DNA from: Chromatiaceae bacterium
Lineage (GTDB): Bacteria > Pseudomonadota > Gammaproteobacteria > Chromatiales > Chromatiaceae
Assembly: GCA_012962365.1 (NCBI GenBank)
Contig: DTXR01000455.1
Span: 1 to 5,576 of the forward strand
DNA length: 5,576 nt
Reading direction: 5' to 3'
Positions 1-5,576 of this stretch are shown piece by piece (the first letter of the stretch is position 1; each line of letters begins with the position of its first letter). The position numbers and the translations under genes were made by a program. The notes under the pieces are model-generated. The model did no database searches. It saw only the letters and a list, made by a program, of their open reading frames with translations, and had not been told where the DNA came from.

Positions 1-2781
1 CTGGCAGATGAATCAGCGGCCATTGGTGATTTATGGCAGGCCTGCCTGGAATCATTGGGCCTGGAGCATTTCATCCGGCACCCCGAGGATCTATTGGATC
101 TGCTGCTGGAAGAAAACGAACTCACCGATGAAGACAGCACCCAAGCGATGCACATTCAGCAACTGGTGCGCAAGGATGCGGCCCGGCAAATGATGCATCT
201 CCTGGAATCTGTGGGCACGGATAACTCCTTGCGCGGCCTGATCAATGACCTCACCGGCATCGACTTGATGCACGAGATTCGCTTGATCATGATCCGGCGC
301 ATGGCCGCTTTCCTGGATCAGGGGTTAGCCGCCTGGGCCACACCGGGCAGGGAAAAAGGCTTTTACCACGCCTGGCGGAATGGCGCCGCCCGCGACCCGG
401 CCTGGATCATCGATTCCGTACCGGAATGGCAGGATCATCTGGAATCCCTGCCCGACGATCCGCTAGACACCATCATAGTGGAATTGATGCGCATGGATCT
501 GCCCAAAGAGCGCTGGGTGCGCTATCTGGAAATCAAGGCGCTGGAACTGCCGGGGTGGTCAGGCATGTTCCTGTGGCGCCATTTTCATCCGGGTTACGAC
601 GAACAGGGCTTCCCGGTGAAGATGCTGGACTATCTGGCAGTACGCATGGTGCTGGAACGGCTGCTGGCTCAGCGGGTATGCCGGGACATCTGGCAGATCG
701 AACCCGGCCTGAAAACTCTGCGCGGCTATTTTCGCCCCCATGCCGACGAGTTTTTTGTGCGCTACAACCTGTTCAACAGCCGCTTGCCGGAACACCTCGC
801 CACTCAGGCACAAAAACTGGTGGGCAATCAGCCAGGCGCCGTCAGCTCAAAGGAATGGCAGGAGCTGGCCCATGCCATCAAACTGTGGCAGATGAATGCT
901 GCGGCAGACCAAAGTACTGAACACAGCGTTTTCAATGGAGGCTGGCGGCTGTTCCTGCTGGCACAACACCTTGGATTCTGTGGCGATGACATCCGCCGCA
1001 TGAGCACGGAGCAGCTCGACGCACTGCTGGCGGGCCTGGACAAGCTGGATGCCGCACAACGTGGTTTCATCTGGCTGCAGGCGTATGAGCACCAGTACCG
1101 GGATCAGCTGTTCGCTGCCGTCGCCGCCAATCACCTGCGCGGCCGCTGGCAGGAGCGCGAAAACGGGATCAGCGCCCAACTGGTGTTCTGCATGGACGAC
1201 CGGGAAGAAGGCATGCGCCGCCATCTCGAAGAAGTGGACGCCAGCGTAGAAACCCTGGGTGCCGCCGCGCATTTTGGCGTTCCGCATTTATGGATGGGAC
1301 TGGACAATGAAAAGCCCGTGGGGCTGACGCCGGTAGTATACGATCCTGTGCATCTGGTGCGCGAGAAACCTGTGGACGGTTATGAAGAGCCAACAGAGCA
1401 ACACCGGCAGCGGCGCAAGCTGCGGCTGAAAGCCGGCGATACCCTTAACCAGGATATACGGCGCAACCTGGCCAGTTCGGCGCTGCTGATTGCCGCTGCC
1501 GCGCCCGGTGCCCTGCTGGATCTTGCCGGCAAGGTGTTGGCACCGTTGGCATCCGGCCGGCTCGCCGCTCGCCTGCGTGACGAATTCGAGGGGCATATCC
1601 CCACTCGGCTCGCATTGACCGCAGAACATGACAGTGGCATCGAACCCACGCCGGACTCCCCACGTCAGGGCTTCACCGATGGTGAGCAGCTGCAACGGGT
1701 TGCCCTGTTTTTGCAGAACCTTGGATTGACCAGCGGCTTCGCGCCTCTGGTGGTATTCATGGGACACGGCTCGGACAGCCGCAACAACCCGCATCTGGCG
1801 GCTTATGATTGCGGCGCCTGCAGCGGTCGTCACTCCGGCCCCAATGCCCGCATCTTCTGCGCCATGGCCAACCGTCCCGTCATTCGGCAACGGCTGGCGG
1901 AGGAATACGACATCCATATTCCCGAGAGCACCTGGTTTATCGGCGCCGAACACAATACCTGCACCGAGGAAATTCAGTGGTATGACGTGGATCTGCTGCC
2001 TGGCGAAAACCAGGACGGATTCAACCGCCTGTTGCAGTCTCTGGATGAGGCCGCGCAACGCCATGCGCATGAACGCTGTCGCAAATTCGTTTCCGCACCG
2101 GATGATCCGACTCCGGCGAAGGCGCTGGAGCATGTCATCGAACGCCGTTACGATTTCAGCCAGGCCAGGCCTGAACTTGGCCATGCCACCAATGCCGCAG
2201 CATTCATCGGCCGCCGCGCCCTCAGCCAGGGCGCGTTCTTCGACCGCCGCGTGTTCCTGATCTCCTATGACTACCGTATCGACCCGGAAGGAGAAATTCT
2301 GGAACGGCTGCTGCTGGCCAACGGTCCGGTAGGTGCCGGCATCAGCCTGGAATACTATTTCTCCACCGTGGACAATGACAACTACGGGGCCGGCACCAAG
2401 ATCATGCACAATGTCACCGGTCTTCTGGGCGTCATGGAAGGTGCCAGTTCCGACCTGCGCACCGGCTTACCCCGGCAGATGATCGAAATTCACGAGGCCA
2501 TGCGCCTGCAGGTGCTGTGCGAAGCCACTACCGGGATGCTCACCAAAATCTATCTGCGCCAGCCGCCTTTGCAGGAGCTGGTGGGAAAAGGCTGGCTGCT
2601 GCTTTCCGCCAAGGATCCGGAAAGTGGCGAGATCAGTGTCTTCCAACCGGAAAAAGGCTGGATTCCCTGGGAAGCACCGGCACAGGACATTCCCGAAGTG
2701 CAACATTCCGACCAATGGTACACAGGTCACATTGGGCCTTTATCGCCGGCGCTGATTCAGGAGGGAGCAGCCGATGCCTGA
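1..2781 (+). CDS. dabA: DabA-type inorganic carbon transporter subunit (DUF2309/UPF0753), 5'-truncated
   Basis: Catalytic subunit of the DAB inorganic-carbon accumulation system. In the family it is a beta-carbonic-anhydrase-like Zn protein on the cytoplasmic face of the membrane, thought to convert CO2 to bicarbonate using the proton gradient through its DabB partner. The frame is open from base 1, so the N-terminus lies outside; 926 residues are visible (numbered from base 1). Seen: a conserved N-terminal block with FLDQGLAAW and PGREKGF (about 105-122); the CxDxR signature CMDDREEG (Cys397, Asp399, Arg401); GHGSDSRNNP with His589, followed by DCGACSG with Cys604; and C-terminal family blocks SYDYR (755-759), YYFSTVDND (785-793), HNVTGLLGVM and DLRTGLP. 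The spacing His589-Cys604 equals that of the Zn ligands I recall for Halothiobacillus DabA2 (His524, Cys539). The length indicates the long DabA form. It overlaps the next gene by 8 nt. A TTG at 55 is not taken as the start because coding continues upstream. Assignment is very secure; the catalytic role is from the family. Confidence 0.95.
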   Translation: MADESAAIGDLWQACLESLGLEHFIRHPEDLLDLLLEENELTDEDSTQAMHIQQLVRKDAARQMMHLLESVGTDNSLRGLINDLTGIDLMHEIRLIMIRRMAAFLDQGLAAWATPGREKGFYHAWRNGAARDPAWIIDSVPEWQDHLESLPDDPLDTIIVELMRMDLPKERWVRYLEIKALELPGWSGMFLWRHFHPGYDEQGFPVKMLDYLAVRMVLERLLAQRVCRDIWQIEPGLKTLRGYFRPHADEFFVRYNLFNSRLPEHLATQAQKLVGNQPGAVSSKEWQELAHAIKLWQMNAAADQSTEHSVFNGGWRLFLLAQHLGFCGDDIRRMSTEQLDALLAGLDKLDAAQRGFIWLQAYEHQYRDQLFAAVAANHLRGRWQERENGISAQLVFCMDDREEGMRRHLEEVDASVETLGAAAHFGVPHLWMGLDNEKPVGLTPVVYDPVHLVREKPVDGYEEPTEQHRQRRKLRLKAGDTLNQDIRRNLASSALLIAAAAPGALLDLAGKVLAPLASGRLAARLRDEFEGHIPTRLALTAEHDSGIEPTPDSPRQGFTDGEQLQRVALFLQNLGLTSGFAPLVVFMGHGSDSRNNPHLAAYDCGACSGRHSGPNARIFCAMANRPVIRQRLAEEYDIHIPESTWFIGAEHNTCTEEIQWYDVDLLPGENQDGFNRLLQSLDEAAQRHAHERCRKFVSAPDDPTPAKALEHVIERRYDFSQARPELGHATNAAAFIGRRALSQGAFFDRRVFLISYDYRIDPEGEILERLLLANGPVGAGISLEYYFSTVDNDNYGAGTKIMHNVTGLLGVMEGASSDLRTGLPRQMIEIHEAMRLQVLCEATTGMLTKIYLRQPPLQELVGKGWLLLSAKDPESGEISVFQPEKGWIPWEAPAQDIPEVQHSDQWYTGHIGPLSPALIQEGAADA
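2759..2764 (+). promoter_or_regulatory. Ribosome binding site for the DabB-like gene
   Basis: A perfect AGGAGG lies inside the last codons of dabA, nine bases before the ATG at 2774. It fixes the start of the DabB-like gene and implies strong re-initiation independent of the upstream gene's own start. Confidence 0.85.
2774..2781 (+). other. 8-nt gene overlap dabA / dabB-like
   Basis: The ATG of the second gene (2774) precedes the TGA of dabA (2779-2781) in a different frame, so the two reading frames share eight bases. This is typical of co-transcribed, translationally coupled genes whose products form one complex. Confidence 0.85.
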
Positions 2782-4300
2782 CCTGCATCTCCTGATCGGG
2801 CTGGTGCCCTTGCTGCCCTTGCTCGCGGCAGCCTGGATAGGCATCAACATGGCGGTCGGCAGTCAGCGCGGAGAGACGGGCGAGAAACCCACCGCACTGA
2901 TTGCCAGCATTGCCAGTGGCGGCACTCTACTGCTGCTCGCCATCATCGGCCTGATCTCCCTGTTCAATGGCGCACCGGGTGAGATCACCTTGGGTAACTG
3001 GCTGGAGGTAGGCAACTATCATATCAGTATCAGTTTTTTGCTGGACGGGTTTGCCCTGCTGACTGCGATCACCGTGGCGCTCATCGTTTTCCTCAGCATC
3101 CGCTTTTCCGTCAATTACCTGCACCGGGAAGCCGGTTTCCAACGTTTCTTCCTGTTCATGTGCCTGTTCAACGGAGCCATGTTGCTGATCGTCATGGCCG
3201 GCAGCGCCCCGTTGATGTTCATCGGTTGGGAACTGGCCGGAGTCAGTTCCTACTTGCTCATTGCCTATGCCTATCAGCGCCGCATTGCCACGGAGAACGC
3301 CAACCGCGCTTTTATCACCAACAGGATTGGCGATGCCGGTTTCATCCTGGGGATCTTTTTCAGCTTTGCCTGGCTGGGGAGCGCAGACTGGCAGGACATG
3401 TCACGAGCAGCCAGCCATACCGAGCATGTGTATGACACGCTGATCATGGCCGGCTTCCTGATCGCGGCATTGGCAAAATCGGCGCAGATTCCCTTTTCTG
3501 GCTGGATCGCCCGGGCACTGGAAGGCCCCACCCCTTCCAGTGCGGTGTTCTATGGTTCCCTGATGGTGCATGCCGGCGTGTATCTGTTGATTCGGCTGGA
3601 AGCCGTCATCCTGCAGGCACCGGTGTTGATGCTGGTTCTGACAGGATTGGGGTTGATCACCGCCCTGTACGGCTGGCTCTGTTCTCTGGTGCAAACGGAT
3701 GTGAAGAGCAGTTTCATGTTCTCGACCACCGCACAAACCGGCCTGATGTTCATGGCTTGTGGCCTGGGCTGGTTTGACCTGGTCAAGTGGTATCTACCCC
3801 TGCACATGATCTGGCGCGCCTGGCAGTTTCTGCATGCACCGTCGTTGATGCACATGGTACATGGCAGACCCAAACCCGTACCGCATTGGCTGCGCCACAA
3901 TGCCTGGCTATACAACGCGGCGCTGCGGCGCTTCTGGCTGGATCAGATCAGTGACGCCACTTTGCTCAAACCCACCCGCTCGCTGGCAGTGGATGCGCAG
4001 AACTTCGATGAACATATCGTAAATCGCATGGTGGGGCTTCCGAACAAACACGCCTTGCTCGATACCGACGGAACGGCCGGTAGTGTTGGCCAGGGGCGCG
4101 GGGTCATTGGCCGTTTGATGGAAGTGGTCGCCCAGGCGCTGCACTGGTTCGAGGATCATCTGATTCTCAAGGGTGGTGGCGAAGGGCTGATTGCCGGCAT
4201 TCAGCATCTGGGTAAATACATGCAGCAGGTAGAAATCCTGCTCAGCCAGCCCAGATACCTCATTCTGCTCATTGCCGTGACCTTTGTGGTGGTGATTTGA
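2774..4300 (+). CDS. dabB: DabB-like / NuoL-like proton-conducting membrane subunit, short form
   Basis: Integral membrane protein of the complex I antiporter family (Proton_antipo_M), the presumed proton-conducting partner of DabA. It has 508 residues against about 610 for NuoL. Residues 1-360 follow NuoL: hydrophobic helices near 5-26, 40-63, 83-110 and 125-145; FIGWELAGVSSYLLIAY with Glu153 (NuoL TM5 Glu); AALAKSAQIPFSGW with Lys235 (TM7 Lys); GPTPSSAV; HAGVYL; and VQTDVK with Lys311. The block HAFFK, carrying NuoL Lys342, reads HMIWR here (Arg348). After about residue 364 the NuoL helices of the second half, including the one with the TM12 Lys, are absent. The protein passes straight into a NuoL-type C-terminus: NAWLY, DATLLKPTRSLA and FDEHIVNRMVG (about 376-421), a long amphipathic part, and a last hydrophobic helix at 494-508. 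The ATG at 2774 is supported by AGGAGG nine bases upstream. Subunit identity as DabB is inferred from the neighbour; it could equally be called an L-like subunit of a two-antiporter DAB complex. Confidence 0.85.
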   Translation: MPDLHLLIGLVPLLPLLAAAWIGINMAVGSQRGETGEKPTALIASIASGGTLLLLAIIGLISLFNGAPGEITLGNWLEVGNYHISISFLLDGFALLTAITVALIVFLSIRFSVNYLHREAGFQRFFLFMCLFNGAMLLIVMAGSAPLMFIGWELAGVSSYLLIAYAYQRRIATENANRAFITNRIGDAGFILGIFFSFAWLGSADWQDMSRAASHTEHVYDTLIMAGFLIAALAKSAQIPFSGWIARALEGPTPSSAVFYGSLMVHAGVYLLIRLEAVILQAPVLMLVLTGLGLITALYGWLCSLVQTDVKSSFMFSTTAQTGLMFMACGLGWFDLVKWYLPLHMIWRAWQFLHAPSLMHMVHGRPKPVPHWLRHNAWLYNAALRRFWLDQISDATLLKPTRSLAVDAQNFDEHIVNRMVGLPNKHALLDTDGTAGSVGQGRGVIGRLMEVVAQALHWFEDHLILKGGGEGLIAGIQHLGKYMQQVEILLSQPRYLILLIAVTFVVVI

Positions 4301-4305
4301 TGATG
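4298..4305 (+). other. Stop/start overlap TGATGATG between the two membrane-subunit genes
   Basis: The TGA of the DabB-like gene (4298-4300) shares its last base with an ATG at 4300, and a second in-frame ATG follows at 4303. Upstream there is only a weak GGTGG-type purine stretch around 4288-4294, so the NuoM-like gene probably depends on ribosomes terminating on the gene before it. Confidence 0.75.
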
Positions 4306-5576
4306 TACACAGAAATTCATTGGTCCCTGCAATCAGCTTTTCCCGTGCTGAGCGCTTTGCAGCTGTTGCCGCTGGCATTCGTACTGCTGGTATGGGCGCA
4401 ACGTTCTGAAAAGATAGCGGTCAAGGTGGCGATTGCCGGAAGCCTGGCGGAATTGTTTCTGGGTATCTATCTGTATACCGGCTTCGAGTTGCAACCCGCC
4501 AGCATGCAGTTCGCAGAGTTCAGCATGCTGTTTTCTCCGTTTTCCTATCATGCGGCGGTGGATGGCATCAGCGTACTGTTCATTTTGTTGAGCGCATTGT
4601 TGCTGCTGATCATACTGGTTTATGGGCTGACCTTTCGCCATCCCCTGGAAAAACAGGAGCTGGCGGCGATTCTGGCGATCGAATCCTCCCTGATGGTGCA
4701 GTTCACCAATGTGAATCTGCTCTGGTTCCTGGTGGCATCGGCGCTGCAATTGCTGCTGGTGGCTTATTTGCTCAAACAGCGTTCCACTTCGGCACAAACC
4801 GATCTGGCGCTATCACGCTACTTCCAGTTCATGCTGGTGGGCCTGCTGCTGTTGACCCTGGGCATCTTCATGCTCGGCTGGAATCACGCCCATGTGCATG
4901 AAAAATGGGAATTCGATCTGTTCGAGCTGGCCAAACATGAGATTCCCGTCGCCTTCCGTTCTGTCGTATTTTTTCTGTTGTTCTATGGACTGGCAGTACG
5001 TATTCCCCTGTTTCCCCTGCATGGCTGGTTTCCCCTGGTAGCGGAACATGGCACAGTGGCCATCGCCGGTGTGCTGCTGATCGGTATCAAGGTTGGCGCA
5101 TTTGGTCTGGTGCGCTTTGTTCTTCCTCTATTGCCCGAAGCAGTGATGCAGTGGCAGATCCACATCATGGCCTTTGCCACTGCCGGGATCTTCTATGCAG
5201 CATTGCTGGCTTTGCTGCAAACCAATCTACGCCGCTTGCTGGCCTTTGCGGTGGTCAGCCATACCAGCATCATGATTATCGGTCTGTTCAGTCTTGAGCA
5301 CGCCGCCTTCCAGGGCAGCATGTTGTTGGCTGTCAACTACGGTCTGGCAGCCGCCGGGTTGCTGTTCATGACCGGCATGGTCTACCGCCGCACCCACACC
5401 CTGCGGCTGGACAGGCTCGGCGGGCTGTTCGACCGGCTGCCATTGATTGGCATCACCTTTTTCATCGCAGGTCTTTCCATCGTTGGCATGCCGGGTACGC
5501 CGGGTTTCGATGCCGCCCATCTGGTGCTGGAAGCTGCCATCGTACGCTTTGGCGCCCTGCCCAGTATTGCGGCGGC
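4300..5576 (+). CDS. NuoM-like antiporter-family membrane subunit, 3'-truncated
   Basis: Second proton-antiporter-family membrane protein of the operon; the frame stays open to the window end, giving 425 complete codons. It resembles NuoM rather than NuoL. Seen: N-terminal hydrophobic helices (about 16-34 and 43-58); YHAAVDGIS (83-91), a NuoM hallmark, followed by a long hydrophobic helix; an FELAKHEIP loop followed by AVRIPLFPLHGWFP (232-245), matching NuoM AVKMPVVPLHGWLP; AGVLLIGIKVGAFGLVRF with Lys264; LLQTNLRRLLAF and VSHTSI; LGGLFDRLP; and MPGTPGF (397-403). Oddities: the TM5 glutamate is missing (Ala/Ser around 146-147), TM7 Lys is Arg234, the DAH after HGWLP is lost, and the TM12 Glu position is Ala406. 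Start: ATG at 4300 overlaps the upstream TGA by one base; ATG at 4303 is an equally possible start. The Shine-Dalgarno match is poor, so coupled translation is likely. Probable role: second membrane subunit of the DAB complex, perhaps more structural than proton-pumping. Family is secure, function inferred. Confidence 0.85.
   Translation, partial: MMYTEIHWSLQSAFPVLSALQLLPLAFVLLVWAQRSEKIAVKVAIAGSLAELFLGIYLYTGFELQPASMQFAEFSMLFSPFSYHAAVDGISVLFILLSALLLLIILVYGLTFRHPLEKQELAAILAIESSLMVQFTNVNLLWFLVASALQLLLVAYLLKQRSTSAQTDLALSRYFQFMLVGLLLLTLGIFMLGWNHAHVHEKWEFDLFELAKHEIPVAFRSVVFFLLFYGLAVRIPLFPLHGWFPLVAEHGTVAIAGVLLIGIKVGAFGLVRFVLPLLPEAVMQWQIHIMAFATAGIFYAALLALLQTNLRRLLAFAVVSHTSIMIIGLFSLEHAAFQGSMLLAVNYGLAAAGLLFMTGMVYRRTHTLRLDRLGGLFDRLPLIGITFFIAGLSIVGMPGTPGFDAAHLVLEAAIVRFGALPSIAA

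Noticed and set aside
55..57. TTG as a start codon of dabA
   Set aside because: The frame is open back to base 1 with coding-like sequence, and the known N-terminal part of the family is still missing, so the true start lies upstream of the window.
1288..2409. Long minus-strand open frame (373 codons) opposite dabA
   Set aside because: It lies wholly antisense to strongly conserved DabA motifs, shows no recognisable family, and such frames are common opposite G/C-rich third positions.
2517..2795. Plus-strand frame spanning the dabA / dabB-like junction
   Set aside because: It overlaps the conserved dabA C-terminus and the supported start of the next gene in another frame and has no recognisable domain.
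3857..3900. Frameshift or pseudogene at the point where NuoL similarity jumps
   Set aside because: The reading frame is continuous, the C-terminal NuoL-like segment follows in the same frame, and no leftover TM9-14 coding sequence is seen nearby in another frame.
2774..4300. Part of a full complex I (nuo) or Mrp antiporter operon
   Set aside because: The preceding gene is DabA, not a nuo or mrp subunit, no NuoK/NuoJ or MrpB/C-like small gene is present, and the L-like protein is too short for NuoL or MrpA.
4333..4797. Gln-rich minus-strand open frame opposite the NuoM-like gene
   Set aside because: The glutamines are the complement of CTG leucine codons in the membrane helices on the + strand; other minus-strand frames at 3908-4378 and 5227-5520 are shadows of the same kind.

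Overview
The window is a compact, unidirectional (+ strand) piece of an inorganic-carbon uptake operon of the DAB (DabA/DabB, 'vectorial carbonic anhydrase') type. It holds three genes and no intergenic space. Both ends are cut: the first gene lacks its 5' end and the third lacks its 3' end.

Region by region: 1-2781 is dabA (DUF2309/UPF0753), a long-form protein with 926 residues visible. Its Zn/active-site signature is present (Cys397, Asp399, Arg401, His589, Cys604 in window numbering). 2774-4300 is a 508-residue NuoL/DabB-like membrane protein that overlaps dabA by 8 nt and is preceded by a strong AGGAGG. 4300-5576 (open to the end) is a NuoM-like antiporter-family protein that overlaps the previous stop codon by 1 nt.

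How they probably work together: in characterised DAB systems, DabA is a cytoplasmic, membrane-bound, beta-carbonic-anhydrase-like catalyst. It is coupled to a proton-conducting membrane subunit related to the complex I antiporter subunits, so that CO2 hydration to bicarbonate becomes effectively one-way. Here DabA is followed by two different antiporter-like genes, one L-like and one M-like. The L-like protein seems to lack the second half of the antiporter fold but keeps a complex I-type C-terminal lateral arm. The M-like protein spans both halves of the fold but seems to lack the usual acidic residues. This suggests a miniature L-M membrane module with DabA docked on it. The complementary division of labour is my inference.

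Organism: moderately GC-rich, with G/C-rich third codon positions and Shine-Dalgarno-led overlapping genes. A CO2-concentrating DAB system with L/M-like partners suggests an autotrophic proteobacterium such as a sulfur oxidiser or nitrifier. The window does not fix the genus. There are no RNA genes, mobile elements, CRISPR arrays, intergenic promoters or terminators visible, and the minus strand carries only shadow ORFs.
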